Shown in pieces: positions 25,295-33,762 of a stretch of DNA of 64,000 bases (position 1 is its first letter; each line of letters opens with the position of its first letter). Position numbers and translations under genes: made by a program. Source of the DNA: Streptomyces katrae (GTDB taxonomy: Bacteria; Actinomycetota; Actinomycetes; Streptomycetales; Streptomycetaceae); NCBI RefSeq assembly GCF_002028425.1, contig NZ_CP020042.1, positions 6,051,560 to 6,115,559 on the forward strand, read 5' to 3'. The notes under the pieces are model-generated. The model was not told the origin of the DNA and searched no databases. It saw nothing but the letters and a program-made list of their open reading frames with translations.

Positions 25295-26950
25295 TCAGCC
25301 CGCGATCCGCGCCCGTGCCACCACCGCACCCAGGTCCAGGGTGTGCGGCAGCGTCCCGAAGGCCGCCCCCCAGTCGCCGCCGAGCCGCGACGCGCAGAAG
25401 GCGTCGGCCACCTCCGGCGGGGCGAAGCGCACCAGCAGCGAACCCTGCAGCACCAGCGTCATCCGCTCCACCACCCGGCGCGCCCGTCCCTCGATCCCCT
25501 CCAGGTCCGCGAGGTCCGTGAACAGGTGCTTGACGGCCGCGTCCAGCCGGTGGTCGGCGCCCCGGGCCAGGCCGATCTCCTGGAGGAAGGCGTTCAGGGC
25601 CTGCGGCTCCCGCTGCAGGGCGCGCAGCACGTCCAGGGACTGGACGTTGCCCGAGCCCTCCCAGATCGAGTTCACCGGGGATTCGCGCAGCAGTCTCGGC
25701 AGCCCGGACTCCTCTACGTAGCCGTTTCCCCCCAGACACTCCAGTGCCTCCGCCACCATCGGCGTACAGCGCTTGGTCACCCAGTACTTCGCCGCAGGCA
25801 CCGCCAGCCGCAGGAAGGCCCGCTCCTGCTCGGTCCCCGCGTCGTGGGCGGCCGCCAGGCGCAGGGTCAAGGCGGTGGCCGCCTCCGACTCCAGGGCGAG
25901 GTCGGCGAGGACGTTGCGCATCAGCGGCTGGTCGATGAGCGGCGCTCCGAAAGCAGAGCGGTGCTCCGCGTGGTGGACGGCCTGCGTCAGCGCCTGCCGC
26001 ATCAGCGCGGCCGACCCGGTCACACAGTCCATCCGGGTCGCCGCGACCATCCCGATGATGGTCCGCACCCCCTGCCCCTCCTCGCCCACCCGCCGCGCCC
26101 AGGTCCCGTCGAACTCGATCTCCCCCGACGCGTTCGACCGGTTCCCCAGCTTCTCCTTCAGCCGCTGGATCGCGAACGCGTTCCGCGTCCCGTCCGGCAG
26201 CACCCGCGGCACCAGGAAGCAGGTCAGCCTGTCCTTCCCCGAGGGGGCCGCCTGCGCCAGCACCAGGAAGGCGTCCGACATCGGGGCCGAACAGAACCAC
26301 TTGTGCCCGGTCAGCAGGTACTCCCCGGAGGCGTCCAGCGGCTTCGCCGACGTCGTGTTCGCCCGGACGTCACTGCCCCCCTGCTTCTCCGTCATCGCCA
26401 TCCCGAACAGCACCCCGGCCTTGTCCCCCGGCGGCCGCAGCCCCTCCTCGTACACGTGCGAGGTCAGCAGCGGCTCCCACCGCGCGGCCAGCTCCGGATC
26501 CGCGCGCAGCGCCGGCACCGCCGCGTGCGTCATCGACACCGGGCAGCCGTGCCCCGCCTCCGCCTGCGACCACACGAAGAAGCCCGCCGTCCGCCGCAGG
26601 TGCCCCGACGGCCGCCCCCAGGCGTCGGTCAGCCCCGCACCCACCGCGTGCCCCAGCAGCCGGTGCCACGCCGGATGGAACTCCACCTCGTCGATCCGGT
26701 GCCCGTAGCGGTCGTGCGTCCGCAGCACCGGCGGGTTCTCGTTCGCCTCCCGGCCCCACCGCTGGGCCTGCGCCGACCCCGCGGAGCGCCCCAGATCGGT
26801 GAGCTCCCGGCGCACCTCGTCCCGGACGCCGGGAGCCGCGTCGGCGAGGTGCCGCTCCACCCCCTCGGTGAGGGCACGGTCGCCGAGGTAGACCTCGTAC
26901 CCGACGAGCGGCGGGGCCTGGTTGCTGACTGTGTGGGTGGTGGCTGCCAT
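25295..26950 (-). CDS. AidB-like acyl-CoA dehydrogenase family protein (551 aa)
   Basis: A flavoprotein of the acyl-CoA dehydrogenase superfamily, long form as in AidB/isovaleryl-CoA-like proteins. The FAD/acyl region is AMTEKQGGSDVRANTT and YLLTGHKWFCSAP near residues 190-225. The C-terminal helical domain holds RMDCVTGSAALMRQAL, HRSAFGAPLIDQPLMRNVLADL and ECLGGNGYVEESGLPRLLRESPVNSIWEGSGN, the last including the Arg/Asn-rich FAD contact of AidB. The ATG at 26950 has no ribosome site. A TACCGT sits six bases upstream, so the mRNA is probably leaderless. It is divergent from the YihY gene with 17 bp between starts. Confidence 0.88.
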   Translation of the reverse strand: MAATTHTVSNQAPPLVGYEVYLGDRALTEGVERHLADAAPGVRDEVRRELTDLGRSAGSAQAQRWGREANENPPVLRTHDRYGHRIDEVEFHPAWHRLLGHAVGAGLTDAWGRPSGHLRRTAGFFVWSQAEAGHGCPVSMTHAAVPALRADPELAARWEPLLTSHVYEEGLRPPGDKAGVLFGMAMTEKQGGSDVRANTTSAKPLDASGEYLLTGHKWFCSAPMSDAFLVLAQAAPSGKDRLTCFLVPRVLPDGTRNAFAIQRLKEKLGNRSNASGEIEFDGTWARRVGEEGQGVRTIIGMVAATRMDCVTGSAALMRQALTQAVHHAEHRSAFGAPLIDQPLMRNVLADLALESEAATALTLRLAAAHDAGTEQERAFLRLAVPAAKYWVTKRCTPMVAEALECLGGNGYVEESGLPRLLRESPVNSIWEGSGNVQSLDVLRALQREPQALNAFLQEIGLARGADHRLDAAVKHLFTDLADLEGIEGRARRVVERMTLVLQGSLLVRFAPPEVADAFCASRLGGDWGAAFGTLPHTLDLGAVVARARIAG

Positions 26951-26967
26951 GCGGCTACGGTAAGGAC
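26951..26967. promoter_or_regulatory. Overlapping divergent promoter with shared -10 core
   Basis: Only 17 bases separate the ATG at 26950 (minus) from the GTG at 26968 (plus). The centre reads CTACGGTAAG. On the plus strand TACGGT lies six bases before GTG; on the minus strand TACCGT lies six bases before ATG. Both match a Streptomyces -10 hexamer at the spacing expected for leaderless transcripts. Confidence 0.5.
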
Positions 26968-28092
26968 GTGCAGCCAGCAAAAGAAACACCCGAGGGAACC
27001 CCGGCCCGTCCGGGCAGGCTCCACCGGGCCCGCGTCCTCTACCGCAACGTCTCCAAGCGCAAGATGGGCTGGCTGCTCCTCAAAGACACGGTCAACTCGT
27101 GCATCGAGTACCGGATCCTCGGGCTCGCCGCCGAAGCCGCCTTCTTCACCCTCCTGTCCCTGCCCCCGCTCTTCCTCGGCCTGCTGGGCCTCCTCGGCTA
27201 CGTGGACGGCTGGACCAACACCCAGTCCGTGGCCAGCATCGAGGAGAACATCCTGCGCGCCGTCGGCACCGTCCTGTCCGACCGGGGCGTCAACGACATC
27301 GCCCGGCCGATGCTCGACGACGTCACCCGCGAGGGCCGCCCCGACCTGATCTCCCTCGGCTTCGCCTTCGCCCTGTGGTCCGGCTCCCGTGCCGTCAACG
27401 TCTTCATCGACACCATCACCGTCATGTACGGGCTCGACGGGCAGCGCGGCATCGTCAAGACCCGGCTGCTCGCCTTCCTCCTCTACGTCGTCGCCCTGGT
27501 GATCGGCGCGATCGTGCTGCCGCTGATGGTGGTCGGCCCCGACGCCGTCGTCCGGCTGGTGCCCTGGAGCACCGAGGTGATCGCCGTCCTGTACTGGCCG
27601 GTGGTCACCCTGCTCTCCATCGCCTTCCTCACCACGCTCTACCACGTCTCCGTGCCCGTCCGCTCGCCCTGGATCGAGGACGTCCCCGGCGCGCTCGTCG
27701 CCCTCGCGATGTGGGTGCTCGGCTCGTTCCTGCTGCGGATCTACCTCACCAACACCGTGGAGGGCCCGACCATCTACGGGTCCCTGGCCGCCCCGGTCGC
27801 CATCCTGCTGTGGATCGGCATCTCGGCCTTCGCGGTGCTCGTCGGCGCGGCCGTCAACGCCGCCATCGACCGGGTCTGGCCCTCGGTGGCCACCGCCGCC
27901 GCCCGCGAGGCCAACGAACGGGTCCGCGAGGCCGAGGCCGCCCAGCTCGTCGCCCGGGCCGCCGCCTGGCGGGCCCTGGCCGAGGGGGAGTCCGAGGACG
28001 ACGAGGACGCCGGGATGCCCTCGGAGTTCCCCGAGCGCTGGTCGAACTTCCTGCCGCCGGACGACTACACCTCCCGCCTGCGCAAACACTGA
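26968..28092 (+). CDS. YihY/BrkB family membrane protein (374 aa)
   Basis: An integral membrane protein of the YihY/virulence factor BrkB family. It has the N-terminal signature EYRILGLAAEAAFFTLLSLPPL near residues 46-67, about six hydrophobic segments, and a charged cytoplasmic tail rich in Glu/Asp after residue 310. The family has no established biochemical role, and the old annotation as ribonuclease BN is wrong. The GTG at 26968 lacks a ribosome site and is probably read from a leaderless mRNA. Confidence 0.85.
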   Translation: MQPAKETPEGTPARPGRLHRARVLYRNVSKRKMGWLLLKDTVNSCIEYRILGLAAEAAFFTLLSLPPLFLGLLGLLGYVDGWTNTQSVASIEENILRAVGTVLSDRGVNDIARPMLDDVTREGRPDLISLGFAFALWSGSRAVNVFIDTITVMYGLDGQRGIVKTRLLAFLLYVVALVIGAIVLPLMVVGPDAVVRLVPWSTEVIAVLYWPVVTLLSIAFLTTLYHVSVPVRSPWIEDVPGALVALAMWVLGSFLLRIYLTNTVEGPTIYGSLAAPVAILLWIGISAFAVLVGAAVNAAIDRVWPSVATAAAREANERVREAEAAQLVARAAAWRALAEGESEDDEDAGMPSEFPERWSNFLPPDDYTSRLRKH

Positions 28093-28203
28093 CCGGCCCG
28101 GCGGCGGCCGCCCCTCTCCACCCGTGGGTGGAGAGCCAACCTCCACCTGGGATCCACCCCGGCGCCGATCACGCGGACGCGGCCCGTTCCTAGCGTGAAG
28201 GGC

Positions 28204-28668
28204 ATGGATATCGCACGTGTTCTCGTCATCGCACTGGTCGTCGTCTTCGTCCTCGTACGCAGGTTCGGCGGGCGGCCCGTCAAGGACCAGGACCGCCTCT
28301 GGGTACTGCCCGCCGTCCTCGCCGCCGTCGGCGTGGCCGAGGGCGGGCTGCTCGCCCCCGCCCACCCGGTGCTCAGCGCCCTGCTGCTCGCCGCCGGGAT
28401 CGCCGCGGCCTTCGGCACCGGCCACCTCATGGGCCGCGCCATGACCCTGTGGCGTGAGCCCGACGGCACCCTCTGGGCCAAGGGCAACCGCACGGTCCTC
28501 GCCCTGTTCGGGCTCTCCCTCGCCACCCGGGCGGGCCTCGCCCTCCTCGGCGCCGCCGCGGGCGTCCCCGTGAAGAACGGGCCCCTGCTGGTCACCCTCG
28601 CGAGCTGGATCCTGGCCCAGGGCCTGGCCCTGGCCGCCCGCTCCCGCAGGGTCCCCGCAGCGGCCTGA
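28204..28668 (+). CDS. DUF1453-like membrane protein (154 aa)
   Basis: Four hydrophobic segments with a short polar loop (MTLWREPDGTLWAKGNRT) between the second and third match the DUF1453/CcdC-like group of small membrane proteins. The ATG at 28204 is preceded by TAGCGT seven bases upstream, suggesting a leaderless transcript; a GTG at 28195 is in frame. It is followed by the two-component pair, 57 bases before the kinase start. Confidence 0.65.
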   Translation: MDIARVLVIALVVVFVLVRRFGGRPVKDQDRLWVLPAVLAAVGVAEGGLLAPAHPVLSALLLAAGIAAAFGTGHLMGRAMTLWREPDGTLWAKGNRTVLALFGLSLATRAGLALLGAAAGVPVKNGPLLVTLASWILAQGLALAARSRRVPAAA

Positions 28669-28725
28669 AGGGACCCTCCGATGCACACCGCCACCCGCGG
28701 ACCCGCCTGGCTAGAGTGGGCAGGG

Positions 28726-29817
28726 ATGCCGATGTCACGCACCCTGCCCGCGCTCACGAACACCCACGTCAGGATGGCCGTCCAGGCGGCGCTGCTCGTC
28801 TGGTTCCTGCACGGCCTGCTCACACCCCCGCCCGGCGCCCCCGCCCTCGCGTGCGGGCTGGCCGGGCTCGCCCTGACCCTCCTCGGCGTCACCCTCCTCG
28901 ACCGCCGCCCCCGCACCGGGGCGTGGACCCTGGCCGCCGCCCTGGCCGCCGCCTGCGCCACCGGCCTGCTGGCGCCCGCCACCCCCTGGGTGGTCCTCGT
29001 CTTCGCCGTGTGCGGCTTCGCCGCGGCCCGCCTCGGGGTGCTGCCCGCCGGCGTCCTGCTCGCCGCCGGGTCGGCCGCGGCCGCCGCCGTCATCCTGCTG
29101 CGCTCCCGCGACCCCGTCGAACTGTGGAACGTCGTCGGCCTCTGCGGGATGTTCGCCTACGTGCGGGCCGGCCGCTCCCGGCGCGCCGCCGCCGAGTCCG
29201 AGCGCCAGCGCGCCCTGCTGGCCGAGCGGGCCCACGTGGCACGGGAGGTCCACGACATCCTCGCGCACTCCCTCTCCGCCCAGCTCATCCACCTGGAGAG
29301 CGCCCGCCTGACCCTGGAGGCCGGCCGCTACGAGGAGGCCGGGGCCCTGGTCGAGCGGGCCCGCACCCTCGCCAAGGGCGGCCTGGAGGAGACCCGCCGC
29401 GCCGTCGCCGTGCTGCGCGGCGACACCCCCGCCCCGCGGGAGGCCCTCGCCGCCCTCGCCGAGGAGCACCGACGTACGACGGGCGCCGCGTGCGCCCTCA
29501 CCGTCGCGGCCGGCCCGCTCCCGCTGCCGCCCGAGGCGGCCCTCGCCGTCGTCCGCACCGCACAGGAGGCCCTGACCAACGCCCGCAAGCACGCCGCCGG
29601 GGCCGACGTGGAGATCACCCTCTCCTGTGCCGGCGGCCGCTACGAACTGTGCGTCACCGACTCCGGCGGCACCGGCCCCGCCCCGCACGCCACCACCGGC
29701 GGCGGATACGGCCTGGTCGGGATGGCCGAACGGGCCGAACTCATCGGAGCCCGCCTCGACGCCGGGCCGTACGGCCCCGGCTTCCGCGTCCGCCTGGAAG
29801 GACCCCTCGCACCGTGA
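28726..29817 (+). CDS. Two-component sensor histidine kinase, NarL/DesK type (363 aa)
   Basis: A membrane sensor kinase. Four or five hydrophobic segments fill residues 15-135. A HisKA_3 dimerisation domain follows with the phospho-His in AREVHDILAHSLSAQ near residue 172, then a HATPase_c domain (EALTNARKHA N-box, GGGYGLVGMAERAE G-box). The ATG at 28726 lies eight bases after TAGAGT, suggesting a leaderless start; an ATG at 28681 with AAGGGA upstream would add 15 residues. Its stop overlaps the response regulator start (GTGA). The signal is unknown. Confidence 0.88.
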   Translation: MPMSRTLPALTNTHVRMAVQAALLVWFLHGLLTPPPGAPALACGLAGLALTLLGVTLLDRRPRTGAWTLAAALAAACATGLLAPATPWVVLVFAVCGFAAARLGVLPAGVLLAAGSAAAAAVILLRSRDPVELWNVVGLCGMFAYVRAGRSRRAAAESERQRALLAERAHVAREVHDILAHSLSAQLIHLESARLTLEAGRYEEAGALVERARTLAKGGLEETRRAVAVLRGDTPAPREALAALAEEHRRTTGAACALTVAAGPLPLPPEAALAVVRTAQEALTNARKHAAGADVEITLSCAGGRYELCVTDSGGTGPAPHATTGGGYGLVGMAERAELIGARLDAGPYGPGFRVRLEGPLAP

Positions 29818-30488
29818 GCGACACCGCAGCCCCGATCCGCGTGGTCGTGGCCGACGACCAGACCGTCGTACGGGAAGGGCTCGTCCTGCTGCTGGGACTG
29901 CTGCCCGGCACCGAGGTGGTCGCCGCGGCCGCCGACGGCGCCGAGGCCGTCCGGCTCGTCGCCGAACACGCCCCCGACGTGGTCCTGATGGACCTGCGCA
30001 TGCCCCGCATGGACGGTGTGGAAGCCACCCGGCTGATCACCGAGAACCACCCCGGCACCGGGGTCGTCGTCCTCACCACCTTCAGCGACGACACCTCCGT
30101 CCTGGACGCCCTCAAGGCCGGCGCCCGCGGCTACCTCACCAAGGACGCCGACGCGCAGGAGATCGCCCGCGCCCTGGCCGCCGTACGCGACGGCGCCACC
30201 AGCCTCGGCCGCGCGGCCCAGGAACGACTCGTCGCGGCCGCCGTCGCCGCACCGCCGCCGCGCCCCCAAGGGGCCGCCCTGCCCGACGGCCTGACGGCAC
30301 GTGAGGGCCAGGTGCTCGCCCTGATCGCCGAGGGGCACTCGAACTCCGAGATCGCCCGGCGGCTCACCATCGGCGAATCCACCGTCAAGACGCACATCAA
30401 CAACCTCTTCGCCAAGACCGGGGTCCGCGACCGCGCCCAGGCCGTGCGCTACGCCTACCGCCACGGGCTGGCGGCCCCGTCCGATTAA
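29814..30488 (+). CDS. NarL-family response regulator (224 aa)
   Basis: Partner of the overlapping kinase gene. The receiver domain has the acidic pair (VVVADDQ), the phospho-acceptor Asp in VVLMDLRMPRMDG near residue 58, and the Lys in GYLTKDAD near 108. A LuxR-type helix-turn-helix follows (LTAREGQVLALIAEGHSNSEIA and STVKTHINNLFAKTGV) at about residues 160-215. The GTG at 29814 overlaps the kinase stop. Targets are unknown; the adjacent DUF1453 gene is a candidate. Confidence 0.92.
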   Translation: MSDTAAPIRVVVADDQTVVREGLVLLLGLLPGTEVVAAAADGAEAVRLVAEHAPDVVLMDLRMPRMDGVEATRLITENHPGTGVVVLTTFSDDTSVLDALKAGARGYLTKDADAQEIARALAAVRDGATSLGRAAQERLVAAAVAAPPPRPQGAALPDGLTAREGQVLALIAEGHSNSEIARRLTIGESTVKTHINNLFAKTGVRDRAQAVRYAYRHGLAAPSD

Positions 30489-30609
30489 TTCGGTGGAACG
30501 GTCCGACGGGGCCGGGTTATGGTTCCGGGGACGGAAAGCGCGGGGCCCAACCGCCTTCCGGGAGAGCCGCGTCGGCTCGTCGAGGACCCAACAGGAGGTG
30601 AGAACGTTG

Positions 30610-30684
30610 ATGACTGTCACGGTGACGGGTGCTGCCCGCGTTCAGGAGTTCGTCTTCGTTTCCGCCCCCGTGGTCTCCGGCTGA
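30610..30684 (+). CDS. Possible short leader ORF upstream of rsgA (24 aa)
   Basis: A 25-codon frame with a near-perfect ribosome site (AGGAGGTGAGAACGTTG before ATG) encoding MTVTVTGAARVQEFV followed by a short hydrophobic end. It stops 63 bases before the rsgA TTG start. The strong ribosome site suggests that it is translated. No family is recognised. It may be a regulatory leader ORF for rsgA or a tiny membrane peptide. Confidence 0.45.
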   Translation: MTVTVTGAARVQEFVFVSAPVVSG

Positions 30685-30747
30685 CCTCACACCTCTGCGC
30701 GCGCCGCCGTGCGCGCGCTGCCGGGGCCACCCTGTGAAGGGTTCCCC

Positions 30748-31851
30748 TTGACTCTCTCTTCCTCCCTTTCCGCACGCCCGCACGCCCTCGCCGCCTACGG
30801 CTGGGACGAGACCTGGGCCGCCGAGTTCGCCCCGTACGCCGCCGCCGGACTCCTTCCCGGCCGGGTCGTCCGCGTCGACCGCGGACAGTGCGACGTCATG
30901 ACCGAGGACGGCGTGATCCGCGCCGACACCGCGTTCGTGACCCCCCACGACCCGCTCCGGGTCATCTGCACGGGCGACTGGGCCGCGGTCGAGGCGACCG
31001 GCAGCCCGCGCTACGTGAAGGCCTACCTGCCGCGCCGCACCGCCTTCGTGCGCTCCACCTCCTCGCAGCGGTCCGAGGGGCAGATCCTCGCCGCCAACGT
31101 CGACCACGCGATCATCGCGGTCTCGCTGGCCGTCGAGCTCGACCTCGGCCGGATCGAACGCTTCCTCGCCCTGGCGTGGGAGTCGGGTGCCCAGCCGCTG
31201 GTCGTACTGACCAAGGCCGACCTGGTCCCCGACCCGGACGCGCTCGCCTACCTCGTCCGGGACGTGGAGACCACCGCGCCCGGCGTCCAGGTCCTCACCG
31301 TCTCCTCCCACACGGGGGAGGGCACGGACGTCCTCGCGGCGGTCGTGTCCGGCGGGACCAGCGTCCTCCTGGGGATCTCCGGCGCGGGCAAGTCCACGCT
31401 GGCGAACGCCCTCCTCGGCGAGGACGCCATGGACGTCCAGGCCACCCGCGAGGTCGACGGCAAGGGCCGCCACACCACCACCACCCGCAACCTGCTCGCC
31501 CTCCCGGGCGGGGGCGTCCTGATCGACACCCCGGGACTGCGGGGCGTGGGGCTCTTCGACGCGGAGGCGGGCGTGGGGCAGGTGTTCTCGGAGATCGAGG
31601 ACCTCGCCGCCGACTGCCGCTTCCACGACTGCGCGCACGAGGCGGAGCCGGGCTGCGCCGTCCTCGCGGCGGTGGCCGACGGGACGCTCCCGGAACGCCG
31701 GCTGGAGAGCTACCGCAAGCTGCTGCGCGAGAACCAGCGCATCGTGGCCAAGACGGACGCCCGCCTGAGGGCGGAGATCCGCCGCGACTGGCGCGTCAAG
31801 TCGGCGGTGGGCCGCGCCAACTACGCCGCGAAGCGGGGCGGCCGGGTCTGA
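30748..31851 (+). CDS. rsgA: Ribosome small-subunit-dependent GTPase A (367 aa)
   Basis: A circularly permuted GTPase that helps mature the 30S subunit. It has an N-terminal OB-like fold (about residues 35-95), then permuted G motifs: G4 TKAD near 152, G1 GISGAGKSTLANALLG near 210, G3 DTPGLRG near 257. A C-terminal zinc site is CRFHDCAHEAEPGC. The TTG at 30748 follows AAGGG about seven bases upstream and gives a product of normal length; the frame extends to 30709 without support. Confidence 0.92.
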   Translation: MTLSSSLSARPHALAAYGWDETWAAEFAPYAAAGLLPGRVVRVDRGQCDVMTEDGVIRADTAFVTPHDPLRVICTGDWAAVEATGSPRYVKAYLPRRTAFVRSTSSQRSEGQILAANVDHAIIAVSLAVELDLGRIERFLALAWESGAQPLVVLTKADLVPDPDALAYLVRDVETTAPGVQVLTVSSHTGEGTDVLAAVVSGGTSVLLGISGAGKSTLANALLGEDAMDVQATREVDGKGRHTTTTRNLLALPGGGVLIDTPGLRGVGLFDAEAGVGQVFSEIEDLAADCRFHDCAHEAEPGCAVLAAVADGTLPERRLESYRKLLRENQRIVAKTDARLRAEIRRDWRVKSAVGRANYAAKRGGRV

Positions 31852-31853
31852 CC

Positions 31854-31887
31854 CGCGGTGCGGGCCGGGGTCCCGGCCCGCACCGCG
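31854..31887. terminator. Bidirectional terminator between rsgA and the ketosynthase gene
   Basis: A perfect 15-bp stem (31854-31868 with 31873-31887) with a four-base loop lies between two convergent genes, two bases after the rsgA stop and 11 before the ketosynthase stop. Confidence 0.9.
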
Positions 31888-31898
31888 GCACCGGACGG

Positions 31899-33119
31899 TC
31901 AGGCGGACGTGAACAGCAGGGCGGCGTTGTGGCCGCCGAAGCCGAACGCGTTCGACAGGGCGGCGGGCACCGGCATGCGCCGGGGCCCGCCCGCGACCAC
32001 GTCCAGGCCGATCAGAGGGTCCTGGGACTCCAGGTTGCGGGTCGGCGGGACCACCCCCTCGTACACGGACATCACCGCTGCGAGCGCCCCCACCGCCCCC
32101 GCCGCCCCGAACAGGTGGCCCGTCATGGACTTGGTCGCCGTCACCGCGGCGTGCGTGCCGACCGCCTCCCCGAGCGAGCGGGCCTCCACCAGGTCGCCCG
32201 CCTGCGTCGACGTCGCGTGCGCGTGCACCAGCGCGACGTCGGCCGGGCCGAGTCCGGCCGAGGCCAGCGCGGTCCGTATCGCGCGCACCTGCCCAGGCGC
32301 GTGCGCGGCGGTGATGTGGTGGGCGTCCGAGGTCACCCCGGCCCCCGCCAGCCGCGCGTACACGCGGGCCCCGCGGGCCGCCGCGAACTCCGCCCGCTCC
32401 AGGACGAGCAGCCCCGCGCCCTCGCCGATGACGAACCCGTCGCGGCCGGTGTCGAAGGGCCGGCAGGCCGCCCCCGGGGCGTCGTTGCGCGTCGAGTGGG
32501 CCCGCGCCTGCGCGAAACCGGCCAGGGGCAGCGGATGCACGCAGGCCTCCGTCCCGCCGGCCACCACCACGTCGGCCCGGCCCAGCCGGATCAGGTCCAG
32601 GGCCAGCGCCAGTGCCTCCCCGCCGGAGGCGCAGGCACTGACCGGGGTGTGCGCCCCGGCGCGCGCGCCGAGCTCGATGGACACCCAGGCCGCCGGACCG
32701 TTGGCCATCAGCATCGGCACGGTGTGCGGGGAGACCTTGCGCACCCCCGAGGACTCCAGCACGTCGTCCTGCCCGAGCAGGGTCAGCGCCCCGCCCGTCC
32801 CGGTCCCGACGACCACGGCGAGCCGCTCCGGCTCCACCGGGGGCCGTCCCGCGTCGGCCCAGGCCTCGCGGGCGGCGACCAGGGCGAGCTGTTCGCACCG
32901 GTCCAGGCGCCGGGCCAGGACCCGGTCGAGCACCTCGGCCGGGTCCTGGCGGACCCGCCCGGCGATGCGCACCGGCAGGGAAGCCGCCCAGTCCTCCTCG
33001 ATGGCGCGGATGCCGTTCTCCCCGCGCAGCATCGCCCGCCAGGTCGCCGCCGCGTCGCCGCCCAGCGGGGTCGTGGCCCCCAGGCCGGTGACGGAAACTT
33101 CGGTGATGCCCGTACCCAT
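31899..33119 (-). CDS. Beta-ketoacyl-ACP synthase II-like, orphan (406 aa)
   Basis: A KAS II/FabF-type condensing enzyme. It has the nucleophile Cys in VSACASGGEAL near residue 165, the two catalytic His in HAHATSTQAGD near 300 and GHLFGAAGAV near 335, and NAFGFGGHNA at the end. The ATG at 33119 has AAGGGGGA as ribosome site. No acyl carrier protein, chain-length factor, ketoreductase or acyltransferase lies nearby, so it is a stand-alone paralogue and not part of a visible fatty-acid or polyketide operon. Confidence 0.88.
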   Translation of the reverse strand: MGTGITEVSVTGLGATTPLGGDAAATWRAMLRGENGIRAIEEDWAASLPVRIAGRVRQDPAEVLDRVLARRLDRCEQLALVAAREAWADAGRPPVEPERLAVVVGTGTGGALTLLGQDDVLESSGVRKVSPHTVPMLMANGPAAWVSIELGARAGAHTPVSACASGGEALALALDLIRLGRADVVVAGGTEACVHPLPLAGFAQARAHSTRNDAPGAACRPFDTGRDGFVIGEGAGLLVLERAEFAAARGARVYARLAGAGVTSDAHHITAAHAPGQVRAIRTALASAGLGPADVALVHAHATSTQAGDLVEARSLGEAVGTHAAVTATKSMTGHLFGAAGAVGALAAVMSVYEGVVPPTRNLESQDPLIGLDVVAGGPRRMPVPAALSNAFGFGGHNAALLFTSA

Positions 33120-33255
33120 GACGGATCCCCCTTGTGGTCGTTCCACAGTCGGTCTGACTATGTGTCCCACCACTGTGGCAAGCAACGGCAAGGATTCCAG
33201 GCGTGCGCATCGAGCAATTCATGATCACGAATTTGTAGGGTTCAGTGAATGACGG

Positions 33256-33738
33256 TCAGTCGGTCAGGACCGTCGCCGCCCACGCCGCCACCACGGTCAG
33301 GCAGGCCGTCAGCTCCACCAGCACGCTCGTCCCCACCGCCCGCATCACCGCCCGCACCGAGGCCACGGCCTCCCCGTGCGCCCCCAGCCGCCGCCGCTCG
33401 CACAGGTAGATCCCGCCCACGAACCCCGGGACCGCCCCCACGACCGGGAGCAGCACGAAGCCGACGAGCGCCCCGGCCCCGGCGTACCGCACCATCCGGC
33501 GGGTCACCCCCACCCCCCGCAGCCGCGGCGGCGGCAGGTACGCCGTGACCAGCTGAACCGCCAGCAGCAGCACCGTCGCCCCGGCCAGCAGGCCCCAGGC
33601 CGGCGCCGTCCGCTCGTGCAGCGTCCACCACAAGAGCCCTGCCCACACCAGCCAGGTCCCCGGCACCCCGGGCACCAGCACCCCCGCCACCCCGAGCAGC
33701 ATGACCAGCCCCACCAGGAACAGCTGAGGCAGACCCAT
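33256..33738 (-). CDS. DUF456 family membrane protein (160 aa)
   Basis: A small integral membrane protein with four to five hydrophobic segments. The Gly-rich VPGVPGTWLVWAGLLWW near residues 22-38 and PVVGAVPGFVGGIYLCE near 98-114 are typical of DUF456. Function is unknown. The ATG at 33738 lies 24 bases after the stop of the upstream regulator on the same strand, so the two may be co-transcribed. Confidence 0.8.
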   Translation of the reverse strand: MGLPQLFLVGLVMLLGVAGVLVPGVPGTWLVWAGLLWWTLHERTAPAWGLLAGATVLLLAVQLVTAYLPPPRLRGVGVTRRMVRYAGAGALVGFVLLPVVGAVPGFVGGIYLCERRRLGAHGEAVASVRAVMRAVGTSVLVELTACLTVVAAWAATVLTD

Positions 33739-33762
33739 GCGCCCAGCGTGCCCGAGGAGGTG

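Noticed and set aside
31899..33119. Start of a polyketide cluster
   Set aside because: No second ketosynthase, carrier protein or tailoring gene within reach.
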